From the NCBI GenBank assembly GCA_036006425.1, contig DASYPQ010000013.1, positions 124,001 through 188,000 on the forward strand: DNA of 64,000 nt. Direction: 5' to 3'. Position 1 is the first letter of the stretch, and each line of letters begins with the position of its first letter. Below, piece by piece: positions 35,145-42,515 of this stretch. The position numbers and the translations under genes are program-made. This stretch comes from DASYPQ01 sp036006425 (lineage in GTDB: Bacteria; Planctomycetota; UBA1135; GCA-002686595). The notes under the pieces are model-generated. The model was not told the origin of the DNA. It made no database searches and saw only the letters and a list, made by a program, of their open reading frames with translations.

Positions 35145-35234
35145 TCACTTCCCCAGCGCCTCGCAGGCGTGCACGAGTCCCCATCCGAGGATGAAGAGCG
35201 CCGCGACGATCAAGGCCATGCAGAGATCCATCAT
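35145..35234 (-). CDS. 29-residue membrane peptide ahead of kdpF
   Basis: An ORF from the ATG at 35234 encodes MMDLCMALIVAALFILGW followed by a short tail with HACEALGK. It is one predicted transmembrane helix with a Cys-Glu pair at the end. The stop lies 4 bases before the kdpF ATG, so it reads as the first gene of the kdp operon. I recall similar tiny membrane ORFs with a C-terminal Cys-Glu motif ahead of kdp genes in other phyla, but cannot search here. No good ribosome binding site is visible. It may be a further small KdpFABC component. Confidence 0.6.
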   Translation of the reverse strand: MMDLCMALIVAALFILGWGLVHACEALGK

Positions 35235-35343
35235 CGGAGGTCACCGTCGTCCGAAGCATCGGCGCAAGCGCCGCCGATTGGGAGCAAGGCCGCACAAGAA
35301 CGACCGCGTTCGACATCAAGGAATCATCCAGACGCGCGGAGTC

Positions 35344-36066
35344 TCAGAAGCCGTAGCCGAGCTCGAGCGTGAGCACGTCGCCGTCGCGGCCGTCGTTCGC
35401 GAACCCGTAGGCCGCGTAGAACGTCCACGGCGACCGAGAGAGGATGAAGCCGCCCGTGGCGTAGGCGCCGTCGCCGGATTGCCAATCCCCGGCGACGCTG
35501 AGGCCCTCCATCCAGGAGACAGGCTGCACGAGCGTGAGCTGACAGCCGACGCGCTCGTCGCCGAAGACGTCGCGCGTCACATAGTAGGGGCCCGCGGAAA
35601 TCGTCGTCTGGAGATCGGGCAACGTGACGAAGCCCGCCGCGTAGGCGTAGTCTCTCTCGTCGCCTGACGCATCGCCGCGCAGGCCGACGCCCAAGTTGTT
35701 CCCGAGGAACAACCCGAGTGCGCCGGGATCGCCGGTTTCCCGCAAGTTCGTGCGCAATGGGCGCCACTTCACCGTAGCGTCGAGGAACGGCTCGCTCGCG
35801 TGGAGGTAATCGAACGCGCCGCTGTTGAGACCGACCTCCACATTCGATCCGACGCCGTAGACGCCGCGAAGGAAGAAGAGCGCGGCCTCCTCGTCGTCGC
35901 CCTTCCACGTGCGGAGGTACTGGTCGGTCTCGAGATAGAGGTTGCTCTTGTCGAGCACGTCGGGGGAAGGAACGTTGAAGACCGTCTGCTGAGCGCGACC
36001 GCTCGATGCGATGCAAGCCGCCAGCATGCACGCGAGGGCGAGCCTGATTCCGATCCGTGTGTTCAT
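35344..36066 (-). CDS. Small outer-membrane beta-barrel protein
   Basis: 240 residues. A signal peptide (~1-25, ending SGRAQ) is followed by alternating hydrophobic/polar strands rich in Gly and aromatics (VGLNSGAFDYLHA, LGLFLGNNLGVGLRGDA, TFYAAYGFAND). The C-terminus LELGYGF ends in Phe, as required for outer-membrane barrel assembly. No family is recognised. It is 109 bases upstream of the kdp small ORFs on the same strand and may belong to the same regulon, for example as an outer-membrane entry route, but that is inference. Confidence 0.75.
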   Translation of the reverse strand: MNTRIGIRLALACMLAACIASSGRAQQTVFNVPSPDVLDKSNLYLETDQYLRTWKGDDEEAALFFLRGVYGVGSNVEVGLNSGAFDYLHASEPFLDATVKWRPLRTNLRETGDPGALGLFLGNNLGVGLRGDASGDERDYAYAAGFVTLPDLQTTISAGPYYVTRDVFGDERVGCQLTLVQPVSWMEGLSVAGDWQSGDGAYATGGFILSRSPWTFYAAYGFANDGRDGDVLTLELGYGF

Positions 36067-36134
36067 CCAGGAATCGTCGCCCGGATGGAGCGAACGCTCG
36101 AGTCAGAAGGGCATCAAGAACGCCGGCAGAATCA

Positions 36135-36389
36135 TCAAGACGGCATGCGCTCCTCGCCCCAAGCCTCGCGCAGGATCGAGCGCGCGCGCTCGAGCGCGGC
36201 CTTCGGAATGAACAGATCGGGGCGAGCGATCGCGCTGTGGCTGGACGATCCGAGTTCCGCGAGGTCCCGGTCCTGTCCCTGGAGGAGCGAGGGAATCCCC
36301 GCAGAGTCGAGCAGATTGCGAGCCAGATCCGCTTCGACAGGATCGGGCGCGGGCAGCAGCAGAGCGAAGTCGTCGCGAATGGAACTCAT
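36135..36389 (-). CDS. DUF2007-type putative signal-transducing protein
   Basis: 84 residues from the ATG at 36389, with AGAGGTGA upstream. It has the DUF2007 pattern: an acidic DPVEADLARNLLDSAGIPSLLQGQD segment, then a PDLFIPKAALERARSIL segment. Such proteins are small, soluble, ferredoxin-like folds found beside membrane proteins; their role is not established. It lies 34 bases after the four-helix-bundle membrane protein gene. Confidence 0.75.
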   Translation of the reverse strand: MSSIRDDFALLLPAPDPVEADLARNLLDSAGIPSLLQGQDRDLAELGSSSHSAIARPDLFIPKAALERARSILREAWGEERMPS

Positions 36390-36423
36390 CGGTCACCTCT
36401 GCGGCGCGGAGCCGCGGCCTCAA

Positions 36424-37455
36424 CTATTCCTCGCGCAGTCTACGCGGATTGAAGGGCGGACCGGCACGGACGCCCCCGATCGGATCCTCCTGGATCGAGC
36501 GCTGCAGGTCGTCCAGGGCGTCCCGGCAGTGATCCCTCGCCGCGCGCATCGAGCTTGCGGAGAGCTCGAGCGAGCGCACGTTCGTGTTCTCGCGCGAGAG
36601 CGCGATGATCCGCGTTTCGATCCCGGAGAACGCCGTGTACGCCGACGCGGCGGCCTCGCGGTCCGCGTCGCCAGCGAGGGACGGAATCGTCGCCAGGCGT
36701 TCGAGATCGGCCCGGGCCTCGCGATCCGCCTCGGACATCCGCTTCTCCATCGCATCCATGTTCGCGTCCCGCGCCTCGGCGATGTGCGGAGCGAGGAGCG
36801 CCTGGATCCGCCGCGCGGCGATCTCCGCGCGCAACCCGAGCTCCGCGATCTCCTTCGCATCCGGCGAGTCGGCGCTCTTCGCGAGAAGGCGATCCACCGC
36901 ATCGTGCATCCGGTCGACGGCGTCGGCGGCGGGGTCGAAGGCGAGCTCGCGCGCCTTCACGTTCGTGCTCTTCATCGCGAGCGCCAGGACCTCGCGCTGG
37001 ACGTCCTGGAACTGCAGCAGGCTCTCCGAGAACCGCGCGAGTGCGTCCTTGCGTGCCGTGCCTTCGTCCTGGTCCAGGAGCCGGTGCAAGTCGGCGCGCG
37101 CCCGCTCGAGCTCCCCGACGGCGGCGCGCGAACGATCCGCGAGGGCTTGCGATTCCGATTCGGAGGAAGCCATCACGGCTCCGTCTCCCGCCTCGCAAGC
37201 CGCAGCGAGCATGGAGCGCATGCGTTCTACCTGCTCGATGCGCTCGGACCTCCGCACGAGCTCTTCGGCCGAGGTTCCCTGGCGCCGGTTCCTCACCGCG
37301 AGGAACGCGAGCGTCGCGAGGAGCGCGACTCCGACGCCCATCCAGGCGAGGTCTCGGGACGGAGGCCGGATCCTCGCCGACGCGCCCTTGAGCCGGATCG
37401 TCCACGCGACGTATCCGAGAAGGACGGCGGCGATGCACGCATCGAGGAGTCCCAT
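36424..37455 (-). CDS. Membrane protein with chemoreceptor-like four-helix-bundle region, no signalling domain
   Basis: 343 residues from the ATG at 37455; an in-frame ATG at 37515 would add 20 residues, and GGGAAG upstream mildly favours the shorter form. Two transmembrane segments (~4-22 and ~36-55) precede a long, highly charged alpha-helical region. Two blocks resemble the 4HB_MCP sensor bundle (LAMKSTNVKARELAFDPAADAVDRMHDAVDRLL and LSRENTNVRSLELSASSMRAARDH). There is no HAMP, methyl-accepting or kinase output domain, so the protein looks like a sensor module alone. Divergent from etfB. Confidence 0.65.
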   Translation of the reverse strand: MGLLDACIAAVLLGYVAWTIRLKGASARIRPPSRDLAWMGVGVALLATLAFLAVRNRRQGTSAEELVRRSERIEQVERMRSMLAAACEAGDGAVMASSESESQALADRSRAAVGELERARADLHRLLDQDEGTARKDALARFSESLLQFQDVQREVLALAMKSTNVKARELAFDPAADAVDRMHDAVDRLLAKSADSPDAKEIAELGLRAEIAARRIQALLAPHIAEARDANMDAMEKRMSEADREARADLERLATIPSLAGDADREAAASAYTAFSGIETRIIALSRENTNVRSLELSASSMRAARDHCRDALDDLQRSIQEDPIGGVRAGPPFNPRRLREE

Positions 37456-37634
37456 GACGATCCGCTTCCCGTCGCGATTGCCGGCGAGAGACGGATGTAT
37501 AGATGCGATGTGCATCCGGTTGCCATCAATACGGAACGCACGCGCATCAGAAACTCATCAATGCGCTGCGCCTGCGCCTTGTCGGATCCCGCGTCCATCG
37601 CTACCCTTCCCGCCCCGAACCCCCGGGAACCCCG

Positions 37635-38387
37635 ATGAAAATCGCCGCCTGCATCAAGCGCGTCCCGACGACCGAGGCCCAGGCCAAGATCGGCTCGGAC
37701 GGAAAGAGCCTCGACTCAGCCGGCTTCCAGTACATGCCGTCCTTCTACGACGAGATCGCGGTCGAGGAGGCGATCAAGACGAAGGAGAAGCTCGGCGGCG
37801 ACGTCACCGTGCTGACACTCGGCCCGCAGGACGCGTCGAAGGAGCTGCGCGAGTTCATCGCGCGCGGCGCGGACGCCGGCGCGATCCTCGTCGACCCGGC
37901 CTGGCACGCGCGCGACGCGCGTTCGACGGCGAAGGCGCTCGCGAAGAAGATCGGCGCGCTCGCCGTGGAGCTCGTCTTCCTCGGTCGCGTCGCCACCGAT
38001 CGCGACAACGCGGCCGTCGGGCCGATGCTCGCGACCTACCTCGGCTGGGCGTGCGTCACCGAAGTCGTCTCGATCGAGATCACGGCGGGCAAGGGCGTCG
38101 CGAAGCGCGAGACGGAGCACGGCGTCGAGACGGTCGAGTTCGCGCTTCCGGCCGTGATCACGTGCAACAAGGGACTCAACGAGCCGCGTCGCCCCAACTT
38201 GAAGGGCATCATGGCCGCGAAGAGCAAGCCGATCGCCGAGGAGCCCGCCGAAGCCGTCGCCAACCAGACGGTCGTCGAGAAGGTCGAGCTCCCGCCCGCG
38301 CGCAAGGCCGGCCGCATCGTCGGCGAAGGCGCGGCCGCGGTGCCTGCGCTCATCAAGGCGTTGCGCGAGGAAGCACAGGTTCTCTGA
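37635..38387 (+). CDS. etfB: Electron transfer flavoprotein subunit beta
   Basis: 250 residues from the ATG at 37635. It has the ETF-beta N-terminus MKIAACIKRVP, FYDEIAVEEAI, the nucleotide-binding segment ATDRDNAAVGPMLATYLGWACVT and the ALPAVITCNKGLNEPRRPNLKGIMAAKSKP recognition-loop region. With EtfA it carries electrons from acyl-CoA dehydrogenases to ETF:quinone oxidoreductase. It heads an operon with etfA, 4 bases downstream. Confidence 0.96.
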   Translation: MKIAACIKRVPTTEAQAKIGSDGKSLDSAGFQYMPSFYDEIAVEEAIKTKEKLGGDVTVLTLGPQDASKELREFIARGADAGAILVDPAWHARDARSTAKALAKKIGALAVELVFLGRVATDRDNAAVGPMLATYLGWACVTEVVSIEITAGKGVAKRETEHGVETVEFALPAVITCNKGLNEPRRPNLKGIMAAKSKPIAEEPAEAVANQTVVEKVELPPARKAGRIVGEGAAAVPALIKALREEAQVL

Positions 38388-38391
38388 CGCC

Positions 38392-39360
38392 ATGGCCACG
38401 ATCGTCGTCTACGTCGAGCAGGAGAACGGCAAGCCGATCCGCGCGAGCCTCGAGTGCCTCGGTGCCGCGCGTGCGGCCGCCGGATCGCAGGGCGCCTCGG
38501 TCGTCGCCGTCGTCGCGCGCGCCGGCGCGAAGGACGCGGCCGCGAAACTCGGCGCGTTCGGCGCCGCGAAGGTCGTCTGCCTCGTCGGTGACGCGCGCCC
38601 GAGCGCCGACGCGACGGCGCGGGACGTCGCGCGCGTCGTCCGCGACCAGAAGGCGTCCGCGTTCCTCGCCGCGGCGACCGCGACGGGCAAGGATCTCGCT
38701 CCGCGCGTCGCCGCGGATCTCGACGTCACGCTCTTCAGCGACTGCACCGGCTTCGAGGCGCAGGGCGGGAGCTTCCGCGTCGTGCGTCCGTGGCTCGCGG
38801 GCAAGGCGATCGCGACGCTCTCGACGCAGGCCCCCGTGCTGTGTGCGACGACGCGCCCGAACGCGTTCGCGATCGCGGAAGTCGGCGGGACGGCCGAGAT
38901 CCTCGACGTCGCGGCGAGCGACGACGGGAAAGCGATCGTCACCGCCGTCGCGCCGAAGGCTGGCGGCAAGCTCGACGTCAAGGAAGCGCCGGTCGTCGTG
39001 TCCGGCGGACGCGGCCTCAAGGGACCGGAGCACTTCAAGCTCATCGAGGATCTCGCCGCCGCGTTCGGCAACGCCGCGACGGGTGCCTCGCGCGCCGTCG
39101 TCGACGCCGGGTGGCGCCCGCACGCCGAGCAGGTCGGACAGACGGGCAAGACCGTCGCGCCGCAGCTCTACATCGCGATCGGCATCTCGGGCGCGATCCA
39201 GCACCTCGCCGGCATGCGCACGTCCAAGGTGATCGTCGCGATCAACAAGGACGCGGAAGCGCCGATCTTCAAGATCGCCGACTACGGGATCGTCGGCGAC
39301 GCGTTCGAGGTCGTCCCTGCGCTCGCGAAGGCAGTGCAGGAAGTGAAGGCGCACAAGTAG
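38392..39360 (+). CDS. etfA: Electron transfer flavoprotein subunit alpha
   Basis: 322 residues. The C-terminal FAD-binding domain is typical: VVSGGRGLKGPEHFKLIEDLAAAFG, GASRAVVDAGWRPHAEQVGQTGKTVAPQLYIAIGISGAIQHLAGM, and VIVAINKDAEAPIFKIADYGIVGDAFEVVPAL. It forms the FAD-containing heterodimer with EtfB. The gene for the membrane ETF-quinone oxidoreductase is not in this window. Confidence 0.97.
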   Translation: MATIVVYVEQENGKPIRASLECLGAARAAAGSQGASVVAVVARAGAKDAAAKLGAFGAAKVVCLVGDARPSADATARDVARVVRDQKASAFLAAATATGKDLAPRVAADLDVTLFSDCTGFEAQGGSFRVVRPWLAGKAIATLSTQAPVLCATTRPNAFAIAEVGGTAEILDVAASDDGKAIVTAVAPKAGGKLDVKEAPVVVSGGRGLKGPEHFKLIEDLAAAFGNAATGASRAVVDAGWRPHAEQVGQTGKTVAPQLYIAIGISGAIQHLAGMRTSKVIVAINKDAEAPIFKIADYGIVGDAFEVVPALAKAVQEVKAHK

Positions 39361-39372
39361 ACTGGGGCGGCG

Positions 39373-39663
39373 ATGGCGCTCTCCCCCAAGCTGGACGATG
39401 CGGAGGTTCGCCGGCGGCTGGCGAGCGTCCCGAAGTGGGAGCTCCGCGACGGAAAGCTCCACCGCACGTTCACCTTCCGCGATTTCTCCGAAGCCTTCGC
39501 GTTCATGGCGCGCGTCGCGCTCGCCGCCGAGAAGGCGAACCATCACCCGGACTGGAGCAACTCGTGGAACAAGGTCGCGATCGACCTCGTGAGCCACGAC
39601 GTCAAGGGGCTCTCCGGTCGCGATTTCGACCTCGCGGCTGCGATCGACGCCATGGCAGGCTGA
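39373..39663 (+). CDS. Pterin-4a-carbinolamine dehydratase
   Basis: 96 residues. The active-site motif EKANHHPDW, with the two adjacent catalytic His, is present, followed by NKVAIDLVSHDVKGLSGRDFDLAAAID. The enzyme dehydrates 4a-hydroxytetrahydropterin formed by aromatic amino acid hydroxylases; homologues also occur beside molybdopterin genes. It follows etfA by 12 bases on the same strand, and yceH follows by 4 bases. Confidence 0.93.
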   Translation: MALSPKLDDAEVRRRLASVPKWELRDGKLHRTFTFRDFSEAFAFMARVALAAEKANHHPDWSNSWNKVAIDLVSHDVKGLSGRDFDLAAAIDAMAG

Positions 39664-39667
39664 CGCG

Positions 39668-40360
39668 ATGAACCCCGAACTCCTGCTCGATGTCCGCGAA
39701 GCGCGTGCCCTCGGCGTCCTCATCGAGAAGGAGCTCTCGACGCCCGACCAGTACCCGTTGACGCTGAACGCGGCGACGAACGGGGCGAACCAGAAGAACA
39801 ACCGAGACCCCGTGCTCGAGCTCAGCGAGCACGAAATCGACGCTTCGTTGCGCAAGATGATCGTGAAGGGCCTCGTCGGCTCCGTGCACCCGGTCGGGAG
39901 CCGCGTCGAGAAGTTCCGGCACAACGCCGCGACGCTGCTCGCGATCGAGAAGCCGCAGCTCGCGGTCCTCGCCGAGCTCCTCCTGCGCGGACCGCAGCAG
40001 CCGGGCGAGCTGCGCGGGCGGGCGAGCCGCATGGCGCCGATCGAGTCGCTCGCCGCGCTCGCGGAAGTCCTCGCGCCGATGCTCGAGGCGGGACTCGTCG
40101 TGCGCCTGGATCCGAGCCCCGGCTCCCGCGCGGAACGCTACGCGCACACGCTCTCGGGCGCGGTCGCCGCGCGGGCGCCCGCGGCCGCGCCTCCCGTGCA
40201 GGTCGCGCCGCCGCCGGCCGCGCCGGTCGCCGATCCCGTAGCGAGCGCGCGCGCCGAGACGGTCGAGAAGCGCATCGAGGAGCTCGAGTTCCACGTCTCG
40301 CGGCTGCGCCGTCAGCTCGACAACCTCGCCTGGAGGCTCGGAGAAAAGCTCGAGGGATAG
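39668..40360 (+). CDS. YceH family protein (DUF480)
   Basis: 230 residues. The N-terminal winged-helix pair is clear: EARALGVLIEKELSTPDQYPLTLNAATNGANQKNNRDPVLELSE, then LVGSVHPVGSRVEKFRHN and LAVLAELLLRGPQQPGELRGRASRM. A Pro/Ala-rich linker (~165-195) leads to a C-terminal coiled coil (TVEKRIEELEFHVSRLRRQLDNLAWRL). It probably binds DNA, but its role is not established. Confidence 0.92.
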   Translation: MNPELLLDVREARALGVLIEKELSTPDQYPLTLNAATNGANQKNNRDPVLELSEHEIDASLRKMIVKGLVGSVHPVGSRVEKFRHNAATLLAIEKPQLAVLAELLLRGPQQPGELRGRASRMAPIESLAALAEVLAPMLEAGLVVRLDPSPGSRAERYAHTLSGAVAARAPAAAPPVQVAPPPAAPVADPVASARAETVEKRIEELEFHVSRLRRQLDNLAWRLGEKLEG

Positions 40361-40399
40361 AATGTCCGCGGGCTCGGACCGAAACGCGGTCCTCGCGTC

Positions 40400-41638
40400 A
40401 TGAGCCTCCCGGGATTCCTGTACACGCTCGCCAGCGTGCCGATGTTCGCCTCGAGGCCGTTCCTCGCGGCTTTCGTGACCGCCGCTCTCGCGAAATGGGG
40501 CGTCGACATCCCCTGGCTCAAGGATCACCAGGTCGTCATCGCGCTGTCGCACGTGCCCGCCTGGTTCACGAGCTGGCCGGTGATCCTGGCGCTCGCCGCG
40601 CTCGCGACGGCGGAGGTCCTCGCGGTCAAGCACTCCGAGGTCCGCGACTTCCTCCACGAGGTCGACGGCTACCTGAAGACCGCGGTCGCGATCCTCGTCA
40701 GCCTCGCGATCCTCGACAAGGACTCGGTGCAGACGATCCACTCGATCCAGCGCGCGGGCTTCGGGTTCCACAGCTTCTTCGCGATCGTCGTCGGCGGGCT
40801 CACGTACCTGACGGCCGCGCTCCGCCGCGGCGTGATCGGCGTGCTCGCGGAGATCGACGACCACGACGACATCGGGCTGCAGTCGCTCCTGAACTGGGTC
40901 GAGAACTCGTGGACCGTGCTCGGCCTCCTCTTCCTCGTGATCTTCCCGCTGGTCGCGCTCGTCCTCTCCGCGTTGACCGCGCTCGGGCTCTGGCTCTTCC
41001 AGAAGCGCGCGGAACGCCGCGAACTGGCCTCGAAGCTCCCGTGCGCGCAGTGCGCGACCCCCATCTTTCCGCATGCGATGCGATGCCACGCGTGCGGCAC
41101 GGCCGTCGCGGAGCCGCGCGGAGTGGGCGTGTTCGGCACGCCGAAGGACGGCCCGACGCGCGACCTCGCGCGCCACCGGTTCGATCTGATCGCGCGCAAG
41201 CGCTGCCCGGTCTGCGCGACGCGCCTGACGGAACGCGCGGTGCGCCAGGCGTGCCCGACCTGCGCCACGGTCACGTTCGCGAACCAGGGCGAGCTCCAGG
41301 ACTACCTCGACGCGCTGCAACGCCGACTGCCGAAGACGCTGCTGATCTGCCTCGGATTCTCGGCGATCCCCGTGATCGGCGTCATCCCGGGCGTCGTGTA
41401 CTACCGCTTGACGCTCGTCACGGGACTCCGCGGCTACGTGCCGCCGCTGCGCGGCTGCCTCGCGCGCGTGATGATCCGCGTCATCAACTGGGGCATCATC
41501 GCGCTGCAGCCGATCCCGATCCTCGGCGCGCTCATCGTGCCGCTGATGTGCTTGTCGACGTACTCGATCTACCGGCAGTCGTTGAAGGGACGGGCGTCGA
41601 AGGACCTCGCCCCCGCCGTCGCGGTCTTGCCAGCCTAG
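40400..41638 (+). CDS. Polytopic membrane protein with two zinc-ribbon motifs
   Basis: 412 residues from the ATG at 40400. Several transmembrane segments flank the N-terminal half, starting with a SRPFLAAFVTAALAKWG segment that recalls DUF4126 proteins. A cytoplasmic middle section has two four-Cys ribbons (CAQC...CHAC and CPVC...CPTC), and the C-terminus has further membrane helices (LICLGFSAIPVIGVIPGVVYY). The function is unknown. It is the last gene of the etf-led strand and overlaps the convergent XdhC-like gene by four bases. Confidence 0.75.
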   Translation: MSLPGFLYTLASVPMFASRPFLAAFVTAALAKWGVDIPWLKDHQVVIALSHVPAWFTSWPVILALAALATAEVLAVKHSEVRDFLHEVDGYLKTAVAILVSLAILDKDSVQTIHSIQRAGFGFHSFFAIVVGGLTYLTAALRRGVIGVLAEIDDHDDIGLQSLLNWVENSWTVLGLLFLVIFPLVALVLSALTALGLWLFQKRAERRELASKLPCAQCATPIFPHAMRCHACGTAVAEPRGVGVFGTPKDGPTRDLARHRFDLIARKRCPVCATRLTERAVRQACPTCATVTFANQGELQDYLDALQRRLPKTLLICLGFSAIPVIGVIPGVVYYRLTLVTGLRGYVPPLRGCLARVMIRVINWGIIALQPIPILGALIVPLMCLSTYSIYRQSLKGRASKDLAPAVAVLPA

Positions 41639-42444
41639 CTCGTCCGCGCGTTCGCCTGCATCACGTCGAGGAGCTCCGCCGCCACGGAGATGGCGATCGC
41701 CGCAGGCTCCTTCGAGTGCTTCGAGACGCCGATCGGACAGCGCACCTTGGCGATGTCGCGTTCCTCGAATCCGCGCTGCTCGAGCCGCTTCTTGAACCGG
41801 TCCCACTTCCGATCGGATCCGATGAGCCCGAGGTAGGCGAAGTCCCTGCGGATCGCGCGCGCGACGATCTCGAGATCGAGCGCGTGGTTGTGCGTCATCA
41901 CGAGGACGAGCGCATCGTCGGAGAGCGTGTCGATCTCCTGCTCGGGGTGATCGACGCACACGAGCTCCCAGGGTCGGACGCGCGGAAGCGGCGGGCGGAT
42001 CTCCTCCTCCGAACGTCCGTCGATCAGCACGAGATCGGCCGAGAGGTACGCCGACAATCCCGCGATCGCCTGCGCGACGTGCCCGGCCCCGAAGATCGCG
42101 ATCCGGCGGCGCGTCCACGGGAACGTCTCGAAGAAGAGCGTCACTTCCCCTCCGCAGCACTGCCCGACCTTCTCGGAGAGAGGGAACGCGACGCTCTCGG
42201 AGCGGGCGCGCTCGTCGGCGAGGAGCTCCCCGCACTTTGCGATCGCCTGCAGCTCGAGATTCCCCCCGCCGATCGTCCCGAAGGCGAGGTCGAGCTTCCC
42301 GTCGGTTCCGCGCGTCACGATCATGCGCGCGCCGGCTTCGCGGGGACCGCTGCCCTTCACCTGCGTGACGACGACGAGCGCGCACGGCCGGCGCTGCGCG
42401 CGCAGCTCGGAGAGTCGCTCGATCCACTCTTGCGCGTGATCCAC
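41635..42444 (-). CDS. XdhC/CoxI family molybdoenzyme accessory protein
   Basis: 269 residues if started at the GTG at 42444, which has GAGGA nearby; a TTG at 42465 and a GTG at 42507 are in-frame alternatives. The XdhC N-terminal domain shows VVTQVKGSGPREAGARMIV, the TIGGGNLE segment and GQCCGGEVTLFFE. The C-terminal Rossmann domain begins IAIFGAGHVAQAIAGL and includes the YLGLIGSDRKW segment. XdhC inserts sulfurated molybdenum cofactor into xanthine dehydrogenase-type enzymes. No such enzyme is in the window. It is divergent from the fused monooxygenase gene. Confidence 0.9.
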   Translation of the reverse strand: MDHAQEWIERLSELRAQRRPCALVVVTQVKGSGPREAGARMIVTRGTDGKLDLAFGTIGGGNLELQAIAKCGELLADERARSESVAFPLSEKVGQCCGGEVTLFFETFPWTRRRIAIFGAGHVAQAIAGLSAYLSADLVLIDGRSEEEIRPPLPRVRPWELVCVDHPEQEIDTLSDDALVLVMTHNHALDLEIVARAIRRDFAYLGLIGSDRKWDRFKKRLEQRGFEERDIAKVRCPIGVSKHSKEPAAIAISVAAELLDVMQANARTS

Positions 42445-42515
42445 GTCGATCCTCGGAGCGATCAAGGCTAATCGGCGCGCACGCGCGCTCCAAACCCCCC
42501 ATCGCACTCCCTAGG

